Assembly (NCBI GenBank): GCA_948794795.1
Contig: CAQGLR010000023.1
Coordinates: forward strand, 1-56,282
Length of the DNA: 56,282 nt
Source of the DNA: an uncultured Lachnospiraceae bacterium
GTDB lineage: Bacteria; Bacillota; Clostridia; Lachnospirales; Lachnospiraceae
Direction of reading: 5' to 3'
Position 1 is the stretch's first letter. Each line of letters opens with the position of its first letter. This document shows positions 17,067 to 25,416 of the stretch, piece after piece. The notes beneath the pieces were generated by a model, which was not told where the DNA came from, did not search any database, and was given only the letters and a program-made list of their open reading frames with translations. A program made the translations under genes and the position numbers.

Positions 17067-18143
17067 ATGGAAAATATTGCATCATCACCATATAGCAATT
17101 TAAAAGTATTTGCACATGCAGAAAAATTAAACAAGGTAAATTCAGGTGAGAGGACTGCACCAGTTTATGTAAGGCTTAAGCCTACTAACTACTGTAACCA
17201 TCACTGTTATTACTGTAGTTATGCAGACAGTGAATTGGGTCTGAGGGATATAGTACATAAACAGGACCAGATACCATGGGAAAAAATGGAAGAGATAATT
17301 TCTGATTTTAAATCCATGGGCATAAAGGCAGTAACATTCAGTGGTGGTGGTGAACCACTTGTATATCCATATATAACTGAAGCAGTAAATGGGATGCAGG
17401 AAGCAGGTGTAGAAACTTCTATTATTACTAATGGGCAGCTTTTAAATGGTAAACGTGCAGAGGTATTGAAAAATGCAAAATGGGTGCGCATATCATGTGA
17501 TTCTGCTGACGCAGGGACTTATTCAAAAGTAAGGAAAATACCTGTTACAGCCTTTGATGAGGTATGTAATAATATCAGGAATTTTGCCATGATTAAAGCA
17601 GATACATGTGAACTTGGCATAAATTTCGTAATCAACCATGAGAATGCACACCAGGTATATGACATGGCAAAACTTATGAAAAGGCTTGGTGCCAGCCATA
17701 TAAAATTTTCTGCAAGGATTACTAAGAACCTGTTTGAATACCACAGCCCGTTTAAGGATACCGTTATTGGGCAGTTACACAAGGCAGAGGATGAGCTGGC
17801 GGATGGCGGATTTAAAATTATAAATAAGTATGAAGGGGATTTTGATACAGCAATGGTATTTGAGAGACAGTACCATAAATGTTATATAAATAATCTCGTT
17901 ACTACAATAGCAGCAGACAGCAAAGTATATTTCTGCCATGACAAAGCATACGTAAGCAGTGGGATTGTGGGTGACTTGAAAGAACAGTCATTTAAAGAGC
18001 TATGGTTTTCTGATGAAGTTGTAAAACGTTACCAGGAGTTCGATGCAATGAAGGAATGCTGCCACCATTGTGTGTATGATGACCGTAATATCCTTTTAAA
18101 TACTTTATACAGCCTGGATGAAAACCAGATTAATTTTATATAA
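17067..18143 (+). CDS. Radical SAM / SPASM-like enzyme (second of tandem pair)
   Basis: A 358-residue paralogue of the preceding protein. CNHHCYYC (Cys43, Cys47, Cys50) binds the radical SAM cluster, SGGGEPLVYP is the SAM-binding GGE motif, and C-terminal cysteines (VYFCHDKAY, ECCHHCVYD) are placed as in SPASM-type auxiliary clusters. It ends QINFI. The gene starts 16 bases after the first one with AAAGGAGG as ribosome site, so the two are co-transcribed. Both proteins keep the cysteines needed for activity, so neither looks decayed. The target is unknown: sugar, nucleotide sugar or peptide. Confidence 0.85.
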   Translation: MENIASSPYSNLKVFAHAEKLNKVNSGERTAPVYVRLKPTNYCNHHCYYCSYADSELGLRDIVHKQDQIPWEKMEEIISDFKSMGIKAVTFSGGGEPLVYPYITEAVNGMQEAGVETSIITNGQLLNGKRAEVLKNAKWVRISCDSADAGTYSKVRKIPVTAFDEVCNNIRNFAMIKADTCELGINFVINHENAHQVYDMAKLMKRLGASHIKFSARITKNLFEYHSPFKDTVIGQLHKAEDELADGGFKIINKYEGDFDTAMVFERQYHKCYINNLVTTIAADSKVYFCHDKAYVSSGIVGDLKEQSFKELWFSDEVVKRYQEFDAMKECCHHCVYDDRNILLNTLYSLDENQINFI

Positions 18144-18190
18144 TCTGGAAAATTGTAAATTATTTATAAAACATATGGAGGGATGTACAG

Positions 18191-19024
18191 ATGGATATTA
18201 CTGGGATAATGGCAAAAGGACAGGAAATAAGAAAACAGGCATTTATAATATCATATTTTGCAGGAGGAGGCCATATGGGGGCAGCATTTTCTGTGGCAGA
18301 TATCCTGGCAGCCCTTTATTTTGGAGATGTAATGAAATATGATGCACAAAATCCAGGATGGGAAGGCAGGGATTTTCTTATCCTTAGCAAAGGGCATGCT
18401 GCATTTGCTTTGTATGCTGTATTACAAATGGCTGGTTTTATTGGCAGGGAAGAATTAAAGCATGTATGCAGGCCAGGTTCAAAATTTGGTGGTCATCCCA
18501 AAATGCGTGAAATACCAGGTGTAGAAGCATCTACAGGGGCACTGGGGCATGGATTGTCATTTGGGATAGGCAATGCATTGGCAGATAAAACAGATAATAA
18601 AAAAAACCATACATATATAATTCTTGGTGATGGTGAATGCCAGGAAGGTTCTATATGGGAAGGTGCGTTGTCTGCCCCTTCACTTGGTCTTGGAAATCTT
18701 ACTGTTATAGTAGACCATAATAAATTACAGGCAATGGATAACCTGGAAAATATAGTAAAAATGCAGCCTTTTGTAGATAAGTGGAAGGCTTTCGGATGGA
18801 ATGTAACAGAAGTGGATGGACATAATGCAGGACAATTAAGGGATTCACTCCTTATAAGATGTGTGGATAAACCAACACTTGTTATAGCCCATACAATAAA
18901 AGGGAAAGGTATTTCATTTATGGAAGGTGTTCCTATCTGGCATTACCGTATGCCAGATGAAAAAGAGCTTCCTATAGCAATGAAAGAACTTGGGATTTCA
19001 AAGGAGGAGCTTGGGATAATATGA
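18191..19024 (+). CDS. Transketolase-like, N-terminal (thiamine diphosphate-binding) subunit
   Basis: A 277-residue split transketolase half. It keeps GGGHMGAAFSVADILAALYF, SKGHAAFALYAVL, the substrate-site HGLSFGIGNALA and the thiamine diphosphate/Mg motif GDGECQEGSIWEGAL followed by VIVDHNKLQA. Split transketolases of this size are known in Clostridia and archaea. A GGAGGG site lies 7 bases before the ATG, and the end overlaps the next gene by four bases. In this context it may make sedoheptulose 7-phosphate for GmhA or transfer a two-carbon ketol unit to an unusual acceptor sugar made by the radical SAM enzymes; both are inferences. Confidence 0.88.
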   Translation: MDITGIMAKGQEIRKQAFIISYFAGGGHMGAAFSVADILAALYFGDVMKYDAQNPGWEGRDFLILSKGHAAFALYAVLQMAGFIGREELKHVCRPGSKFGGHPKMREIPGVEASTGALGHGLSFGIGNALADKTDNKKNHTYIILGDGECQEGSIWEGALSAPSLGLGNLTVIVDHNKLQAMDNLENIVKMQPFVDKWKAFGWNVTEVDGHNAGQLRDSLLIRCVDKPTLVIAHTIKGKGISFMEGVPIWHYRMPDEKELPIAMKELGISKEELGII

Positions 19025-19935
19025 GGACAGCATATTTAGAAACTTTGTACAATCTTGCAAAAGCTGATAAGAGGGTATATGCACTGATTTCAGATAATGG
19101 GGCAATTGTTTATGACAAATATCGGGAAGATTTGCCAGGACAGTACCTGAACCTTGGCATTTCAGAAGCTAACATGCTTGGTGTGGCGGCAGGCATGGCT
19201 AATAAAGGTAAGATACCGTTTGCTTATACAATAGGTGCATTTCTTGCATACCGTGCATTGGAATTTATACGTAATGATATATGCCTGCAGAAACAGAATG
19301 TAAAAATAATTGGCACAGGTGCCGGGGAAGTATACAGTGCTTTAGGGCCTACACACCATTCAACAGAAGATATGGGTGCACTACGTTCACTGCCTGGTCT
19401 TGTAATTTTATCACCTGCAAGCCCTCTGGATGTAAAAAAAGCAGTAAATGCGGCATATTTATATAATGGTCCTGTATATATAAGGCTTGGGACAAATAAA
19501 GAAGAAGAAATATATACAGAGGGATATGATTTTGTTATAGGGAAAGCTGTAGAACTTTGTGCAGGCAATAAAATAACAATAATAAGCACTGGCAGCATAC
19601 TGGCTGATGTTCTCAAAGTAAGCAGATATTTTTTAAAAGAGGGGATAGACATAAGGGTAATAAATATGCATACCATAAAACCTGTAGATAAAGAAATTAT
19701 TATAAAAGCTATCGAGGAAACAAAGGGAATAATAACAGTGGAAGACCATAATATAACAGGCGGGCTTGGAAGTGCAGTGGCAGAGGTAATTGCAGAAAGT
19801 GGGAAGGGAATTAAATTCAAACGTATTGGGCTTAGGGATTTTTCTAAAGGATATGGTACATATGAGCAGGTCAGAATGGTTAATGGGACAGGTATGGATA
19901 TGATAATAAAGACAGTAAAGGACATGCTTGTATAA
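19021..19935 (+). CDS. Transketolase-like, C-terminal (pyrimidine-binding) subunit
   Basis: The 304-residue partner of the preceding protein. LNLGISEANMLGVAAGMA carries the catalytic Glu that activates the cofactor aminopyrimidine, GPTHHSTEDMGALRSLPG is the conserved His/phosphate region, and ITVEDHNITGGLGSAVAEV is the transketolase C-terminal domain. It starts within the ATGA overlap with the N-terminal subunit, so equal amounts of both chains are expected. The presence of GPTHHS and absence of a 1-deoxyxylulose synthase-type fusion favour transketolase over DXS. Confidence 0.88.
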   Translation: MRTAYLETLYNLAKADKRVYALISDNGAIVYDKYREDLPGQYLNLGISEANMLGVAAGMANKGKIPFAYTIGAFLAYRALEFIRNDICLQKQNVKIIGTGAGEVYSALGPTHHSTEDMGALRSLPGLVILSPASPLDVKKAVNAAYLYNGPVYIRLGTNKEEEIYTEGYDFVIGKAVELCAGNKITIISTGSILADVLKVSRYFLKEGIDIRVINMHTIKPVDKEIIIKAIEETKGIITVEDHNITGGLGSAVAEVIAESGKGIKFKRIGLRDFSKGYGTYEQVRMVNGTGMDMIIKTVKDMLV

Positions 19936-19962
19936 AATTAACCGAAGGGGGGATACATAATA

Positions 19963-21102
19963 ATGGGTAACCAGTATTTAGAATATTATGGTAAAAATAA
20001 AATATCACCAGTAAATATAGATAAAAACAAATTGGAATTGCATATTGCTGCAAGAAAAAAATTGTATAGGCAATTAGGTATACCTTTACAATGTTTTAAT
20101 GGCAAAGATATATTGGAAGCTGGACCAGGAAGTGGATGGAATACCTTGGTTTTACTGAAATATATTTCAAAAGAAAGAATTAATCATATTGATTTAATTG
20201 AGCCTAATGAAACAGGCAGAGCTGCTACTCTTAAATTATTAGAGGACAATGGTATTAATATAAATAAGTATACAATGTATGATACTGTTTTGGAAAAATA
20301 TAATAAAGATAAAACATATGATTTTATTATTGCAGAACAATTTATACAACATTTACCAGACTGGAGAAATTGTATTAAAAATTTAAAGAAATATGCAAAA
20401 GAAGGTACAGTTTTAATTACTACATGTTGTGATGAGATAGGCTTATATATTGAAAAAATGAAAAGGTTTATAGGGAGGTATATAATAAGGGACATCACAA
20501 AATATGATGAAAAGGTATCAAAACTTACGGAAATTTTTACACCACAATTAGAAAATCTTAAAGGGATGACACGCATAAAGGAAGACTGGGTAAAGGACCA
20601 GATATTAAATGATGTATTTCTAGTGAGACCTATGAACATGTTGGATATTATAAAAGAGTTTGAGGATGGATGGGATATATTAGGGGCATCGCAAAATATT
20701 TTTACAGATTATTCATGGTATAAAGATGTTAAATATGATTATATAGAAGAATACAAATTACAATATGAAATGAAAAAGCATATGTTTTTAACCGCAGGAA
20801 ACTGTAATGAAACTGTCAGGACTGTTAAAGAAAATAAGAAACTTGAAAAATCCGTTAACTTGGCAAATGATTTAGCAGCAGAATTTGAACGTGGAAGTAA
20901 CTTTAGAATAGAGGATTTAGTAAATGCAGTTGGTAATGTTACAGAAAATACAGATAATCTGAGAATAAAAGAATTTAACAGACAGCTCATGGAAATATTA
21001 GATATACTTGTTAAGGAAAATGATATTGATTTATATAAATATGAAATTTTTAGTATGACTTTTGGAAAATCAAGCCAGTTTATTAGTTTTGAGAAAAAAT
21101 AA
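19963..21102 (+). CDS. Large class I SAM-dependent methyltransferase
   Basis: A 379-residue protein. Residues ~48-60 (DILEAGPGSGWNT) form the SAM-binding glycine motif, then IDLIEPNE gives the acidic loop and DFIIAEQFIQHLPDW the later motif. The last ~150 residues (from about 230) are an added, mostly helical charged region of unknown role, perhaps acceptor recognition or dimerisation. A strong AAGGGGGGA ribosome site precedes the ATG. Base composition returns to very AT-rich at this gene, after the richer radical SAM/transketolase block. Substrate unknown. Confidence 0.75.
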   Translation: MGNQYLEYYGKNKISPVNIDKNKLELHIAARKKLYRQLGIPLQCFNGKDILEAGPGSGWNTLVLLKYISKERINHIDLIEPNETGRAATLKLLEDNGININKYTMYDTVLEKYNKDKTYDFIIAEQFIQHLPDWRNCIKNLKKYAKEGTVLITTCCDEIGLYIEKMKRFIGRYIIRDITKYDEKVSKLTEIFTPQLENLKGMTRIKEDWVKDQILNDVFLVRPMNMLDIIKEFEDGWDILGASQNIFTDYSWYKDVKYDYIEEYKLQYEMKKHMFLTAGNCNETVRTVKENKKLEKSVNLANDLAAEFERGSNFRIEDLVNAVGNVTENTDNLRIKEFNRQLMEILDILVKENDIDLYKYEIFSMTFGKSSQFISFEKK

Positions 21103-21287
21103 TATAATAAATATAATTATATGGAATAGTTGTTAAGTTTAGAGATTTATAATAAAGGTGGTTATATAAAACAGGAAATATTTTAAATTTAAATATTATA
21201 TAAAAATTTATAGAACATATAAGTTTACAAAAAATAAAACAATCACAAGTGGAAATAAAACAGATTATAAAGGGATGGTGTATTAAT

Positions 21288-21950
21288 ATGGCATATATTG
21301 ATTTTGTGTCAGAATTACATAAAAGCACTAAAAGAGATTATGTAAAACGTGTTATAGAAAATGATAAATCAGACTGTGCAGTTGTTGCAAAAAAATATGG
21401 TTATGATTATTGGGATGGTGAACGTAAATATGGATATGGTGGATATAAATATGATGGCCGTTGGAGAAGTGTAGCAGAAAAAATAGTAAAATATTATGAT
21501 TTAAAGCCTGGCAATAAGGTTTTAGATGTAGGCTGTGGCAAAGCATACTTATTATATGAACTTACGCAAGTTCTACCAGGGTTATTAATAAATGGTATTG
21601 ATATATCGGAATATGGAATAGAAAATGCTAAGGATGAAATAAAGGATATGTTACAGATAGCAAATGCAACAAAATTGCCATTTGATGATAATAGTTTTGA
21701 TTTAGTTATTTCACTTGCAACACTACATAATCTTAAGGTATTTGAATTAAAGGAGGCGTTACATGAAATAGAAAGAGTAAGCAGAGGCAGTAGTTATATT
21801 ATGGTTGAATCTTATAGAAATGACAAGGAAGAAATGAATATGCTTTATTGGCAACTTACTTGTGCAAGTTATTATTCTGTAGAAGAATGGGAATGGTTAT
21901 ATAAAGAATGGGGATATACAGGAGATTATAGTTTTATATTTTTTGAATAA
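21288..21950 (+). CDS. Class I SAM-dependent methyltransferase with Tyr/Gly-rich N-terminal motif
   Basis: The ATG at 21288 is taken as start; an upstream GTG at 21249 lacks a ribosome site, whereas AAAGGGATGG precedes 21288. The protein has 220 residues. Residues ~35-52 hold a striking aromatic stretch (DYWDGERKYGYGGYKYDGRW) before the SAM-binding domain: VLDVGCGKAYLLYEL, GIDISEYGIENA, and LPFDDNSFDLVISLATLHNL. It seems a complete small-molecule or sugar methyltransferase. The 185 bases upstream are very AT-rich and hold no other gene I can see. Substrate unknown; proximity to the radical SAM/transketolase block suggests a shared sugar. Confidence 0.8.
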   Translation: MAYIDFVSELHKSTKRDYVKRVIENDKSDCAVVAKKYGYDYWDGERKYGYGGYKYDGRWRSVAEKIVKYYDLKPGNKVLDVGCGKAYLLYELTQVLPGLLINGIDISEYGIENAKDEIKDMLQIANATKLPFDDNSFDLVISLATLHNLKVFELKEALHEIERVSRGSSYIMVESYRNDKEEMNMLYWQLTCASYYSVEEWEWLYKEWGYTGDYSFIFFE

Positions 21951-22012
21951 ATATGAAGTAATTTTATAGAATAGGAAATAGCGGGTTTTATCAGAAAGAT
22001 GAGTAAAGTTAT

Positions 22013-22861
22013 ATGAAGATATTAATAACAGGGGCAAATGGTTTTATAGGTTCAAGTCTTATGGATTATTTGAATAAAGAAAATCAGGTTTTAGGTACAG
22101 CCCGTAGTGTTTTAAGAGAAAAAAGTGATTATGTAGAAGCAGATTTATCAGTGTCATTTGATATTGCTTTTGATGCTGATATTGTTATACATGCTGCTGC
22201 ACTTTCACCAAGACAGGGAGCTGTTTTTACAGATTATTTTTACAATAATGTGAAAGCTACAGAAAATATTATTAATTATTGTTTAAAACACAGAGTTAAA
22301 AAGATAGTATATTTTGCGGCAGTATCCTCTTATGGAAAGGTTGATAAAATTCTGGATGAAAATTCGCCACATAATAACCCTGATGAATACGGATTGACAA
22401 AATATATAGCTGAGAAAATGATAATTAATTCTAATATACCATATTTAATATTAACATTACCTGGTGTAGTTGGTTGTGGATGTAATAATAACTGGATTAT
22501 GGGTACAGCAAAAAAATTATGGAATGGACAAAAGATAATATGTTATAACAAAGACGGTTTATTTAATAATATTGTTGAAATATCAGATTTATGCAGGTTT
22601 ATATATATTTTAATAAATAATGATATTATTAATGAAAGTTACATATTGTGTGCAAATGAAAAATGGAAAGTGAATGATATTATTTTATATATGTATAATA
22701 AATTAATGTCAAAATCAGACATTATTTGGTCAATAAAAAATAATAATACTTTTATTATTGATAGTAACAAAGCTATGAAGGCTGGTTTTGTTTCTATGAG
22801 TATGAAACAAATTTTAGATTCTGTATGTGAAGAAGTAATAAACAATATGAAGAAGGGATAA
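22013..22861 (+). CDS. NAD(P)-dependent sugar epimerase/reductase (extended SDR)
   Basis: A 282-residue SDR. ILITGANGFIGSSLMDYL is the cofactor motif, AAVSSYGKVD holds the catalytic Ser, and YGLTKYIAEK gives YxxxK. The C-terminal substrate domain is shorter than in GalE. Such proteins reduce 4-keto sugars or epimerise nucleotide sugars. It ends five bases before the next methyltransferase gene. Position suggests it finishes a sugar started by upstream enzymes; which one is unknown. Confidence 0.8.
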   Translation: MKILITGANGFIGSSLMDYLNKENQVLGTARSVLREKSDYVEADLSVSFDIAFDADIVIHAAALSPRQGAVFTDYFYNNVKATENIINYCLKHRVKKIVYFAAVSSYGKVDKILDENSPHNNPDEYGLTKYIAEKMIINSNIPYLILTLPGVVGCGCNNNWIMGTAKKLWNGQKIICYNKDGLFNNIVEISDLCRFIYILINNDIINESYILCANEKWKVNDIILYMYNKLMSKSDIIWSIKNNNTFIIDSNKAMKAGFVSMSMKQILDSVCEEVINNMKKG

Positions 22862-22866
22862 TAAAA

Positions 22867-23565
22867 ATGGAAGAAGATAGAAAATGGAGTAATGTAAAGA
22901 AAGTATTACATAGTCAACTTAATAATATGTCAAAGGGTGAATTGTTTCTGGGAACATATTATTCAAATATGTTTTTAAGTGATATAAAACATGTATCATT
23001 TACTTTAAGCAGGTATAAATTTGCCAGTAAAATGGTAATGTACCAGGATAAGATCAGTGTACTGGAACTGGGATGTCAGGAAGCTGTTGGCAGTCTGGTT
23101 TTTGAACAGAATGTTAATTTAGAAAAATATGTTGGTATAGATTTTGACCATGATGCAATGCAGTGGAATTATAATAATATACTTGGTGAAAAGTTTATCT
23201 TTATTGAAGATGATTTTTTAAAATGTGATAAAATAGAAAACCAAAAATTTAATCTTATTTTAAGTTTAGATGTAATTGAACATATTGATAAAAAATATGA
23301 GGATGATTTTTGTAAAGTTATATCTGGACACATTACAGATGACGGGGTTGCAATAATTGGCACTCCTTCAGTTTATATGGATCCATATGCTTGTGATGCA
23401 TCAAAGGAAGGACATATTAATTTATATGACCAGAAAAGGCTTTATTCATTAATGGATAAATATTTTAATAATGTTTTTATTTTTAATATGAATGATGAAA
23501 TTGTCCATACAGGTTTCGCACCAATGTCATGTTATATTTTTGCAGTTTGTACTGGTAGAAAATAA
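22867..23565 (+). CDS. Class I SAM-dependent methyltransferase
   Basis: A 232-residue protein with VLELGCQEAVGSLVF as SAM motif I, YVGIDFDHDAMQWN as the acidic turn, and NLILSLDVIEHIDKK as motif IV, like UbiG/methyltransferase-11/23 family enzymes that methylate small molecules or sugars. It follows the SDR gene by five bases, with AAGAAGGGA as ribosome site inside the end of that gene. It is the fourth methyltransferase of the locus, so the final glycan should be heavily methylated. Specific acceptor unknown. Confidence 0.8.
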   Translation: MEEDRKWSNVKKVLHSQLNNMSKGELFLGTYYSNMFLSDIKHVSFTLSRYKFASKMVMYQDKISVLELGCQEAVGSLVFEQNVNLEKYVGIDFDHDAMQWNYNNILGEKFIFIEDDFLKCDKIENQKFNLILSLDVIEHIDKKYEDDFCKVISGHITDDGVAIIGTPSVYMDPYACDASKEGHINLYDQKRLYSLMDKYFNNVFIFNMNDEIVHTGFAPMSCYIFAVCTGRK

Positions 23566-23702
23566 AAGTTATTGTATATTAAAATTATATATAATTTTAG
23601 AATAATTATAAAAATTTAAATAAAAAGTTATAATTTCCTTAGTGAAAAATTGTATAAACCACAAGAATGCGTTTTGAGTATTATATCAAGGAGGTTATAT
23701 TT

Positions 23703-24095
23703 ATGTTAAAAAAGAAAATTATTATATGGGGAACAACTAATAAATCTAATTATCTATATCACTATTTAAATTTTGACAAAATAGAAGTAATAGGTTTTAC
23801 AGATAATAAAATACAAGAAGAATATATAGAAAATTTTATGTTTGGAATTCCTTTTATTAAAGCAGTTAAAATTATAGATTATAAATTTGATTTTATAGTA
23901 ATTTCAAGCAGTGCATATTTAGAGATAACAAATCAATTATATGAATATGGAATAGATGAAAGTCAAATAATACAAGCAAATAATATTAATTTTATGATAC
24001 CAGACACATTATTTTATTTTAATGATATAGATATATATAAAGAAAAATATGAGATTTTTTTAGATTTGAATTGTTTTGCTTGTAATATTGTTTAA
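23703..24095 (+). CDS. Stand-alone Rossmann-like domain protein
   Basis: The ATG at 23703 is chosen because AAGGAGG lies nine bases upstream; an earlier in-frame ATG at 23667 has no ribosome site. The 130-residue product is little more than one copy of the module seen fused to the glycosyltransferases at 2745 and 4312: KKKIIIWGTTNKSNYLYHYL, then EVIGFTDNK, FDFIVISSSAYLEI and YGIDESQIIQ. It lacks a transferase domain and a membrane segment. It may act as a partner subunit for the next glycosyltransferase. The 137 bases upstream are almost all A/T. Confidence 0.65.
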   Translation: MLKKKIIIWGTTNKSNYLYHYLNFDKIEVIGFTDNKIQEEYIENFMFGIPFIKAVKIIDYKFDFIVISSSAYLEITNQLYEYGIDESQIIQANNINFMIPDTLFYFNDIDIYKEKYEIFLDLNCFACNIV

Positions 24096-24121
24096 ATAAT
24101 AAAATTAGGAGGGTAGTTGTT

Positions 24122-25384
24122 ATGGCAGAATGCAAAATATTAATTTGGAGCTTACATAAAATAATGCTAAATATTTTTAAACCATTAGAAAGGAATGAAG
24201 TGGTAGTTAAAAGTATATCTGAATTTGGCATGTCAATAGATTATAACAGTCAAGAAGATTTTGATAATATAATAAAGTTGTATCCTGCCGATATAGTAAT
24301 TTTATATAATGTAAGCAGAAGAGGGTTAACATTTATAATTCCTTATAACATTATAGTAGTAACTTATTGTGATCACTATATTGAGCAGTTTTCTTTAATT
24401 GGGAAAAATTATTTTAAATTACTAACAGAAAAAGATTTTTTATACATACCAGCTTTAAATGTAGAAAGAAAAGATAAAGATAATGTATTAAAGGATAATA
24501 GGATTAACAGGCAAATTATAACTGTACCATTTGTTTCAGAAAATATGGATTATTTTGAAACAAGTATGAAATCAGAAGAGGATTTAATTGATTCTAGATT
24601 TACAAGTGAAGTATCTGTAGTAGCGAGTTATGCTGATACAGGTTATTATAACTGGTGTTTTGATTTAAGCAAAAATACTCCATATGGAAGAGCACTTATG
24701 CAATTTATAGGAATAATTGTACTAGATATAAGAAAAGAAATTTTTAAAAGAGAAATGTGTGTTTTAGATATGGAATGGATAAATAAATTAATAATAAAAA
24801 TTTTTGACAAGTTTAACATATGGGAATATTCAAATAATCATGATAAGTTTTTAGAAATTTGGAGTAATGCAGTAGTAGAGAATATTGTTTTTCATGAATA
24901 TGTTTATTGTATAGTTAAATGGTTAGCAGAATCTTCAATAGATTTTAAAGTCTGGGGTTCTGGATGGGAAAGGGTTCCAGTTGTATATAATAAGGCTATG
25001 GGAACAGTAGGAGAGGGAAGCAAGGATTTAGATAAGATATATAGAAATAGTAAAATTAGTATAAATCCTAATGTATATATGGGTATACATAGAAGAGTTT
25101 TTGAGATTATAAGAAATAAATGTCTTTGGATGCAAGCAGATAGCAATGTACAAAATATGTCTTCAGATTTTAGACCATATTTTAATGAAGGAAAAAGTGT
25201 TGTAACATTTAAAAATAAAGAGGAACTATTTGGTAATATTAATTATTATTTATCACATAACAATGAACGTGAATGTATTATTTCTGAAGCAAGTAAAGTA
25301 GTAAAAGAAATGAATTGGGATATGAAAAGTGTAGTAAATAATGCTTTTGAAATAATTATAAAAAAAGTGTGTCATATTAAATAA
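24122..25384 (+). CDS. GT-B glycosyltransferase, CgeB-like
   Basis: A 420-residue protein. The C-terminal third shows the donor-binding side of group 1-like transferases: FKVWGSGWERVP, then DKIYRNSKISINPNVYMGIHRRVFEIIRNKCLWMQ and a FKNKEELFGNINYYL tail, the pattern of CgeB-type glycosyltransferases (Glyco_trans_1_2). The N-terminal part, with WSLHKIMLNIF and ADIVILYNVSRRG, is divergent. An AGGAGGGTAG site precedes the ATG. The donor sugar is unknown. Confidence 0.7.
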   Translation: MAECKILIWSLHKIMLNIFKPLERNEVVVKSISEFGMSIDYNSQEDFDNIIKLYPADIVILYNVSRRGLTFIIPYNIIVVTYCDHYIEQFSLIGKNYFKLLTEKDFLYIPALNVERKDKDNVLKDNRINRQIITVPFVSENMDYFETSMKSEEDLIDSRFTSEVSVVASYADTGYYNWCFDLSKNTPYGRALMQFIGIIVLDIRKEIFKREMCVLDMEWINKLIIKIFDKFNIWEYSNNHDKFLEIWSNAVVENIVFHEYVYCIVKWLAESSIDFKVWGSGWERVPVVYNKAMGTVGEGSKDLDKIYRNSKISINPNVYMGIHRRVFEIIRNKCLWMQADSNVQNMSSDFRPYFNEGKSVVTFKNKEELFGNINYYLSHNNERECIISEASKVVKEMNWDMKSVVNNAFEIIIKKVCHIK

Positions 25385-25416
25385 TATTGCTAATGAGTTG
25401 GAGGATAGTAAAGTTT

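Noticed and set aside
19224..19925. A 233-residue minus-strand frame within the transketolase C subunit gene
   Set aside because: The plus strand carries a complete, motif-bearing transketolase subunit; the reverse frame has no ribosome site or domain.
18191..19935. 1-deoxyxylulose-5-phosphate synthase
   Set aside because: The two separate chains and the GPTHHSTED motif in the second chain fit split transketolases; DXS is a single long chain.
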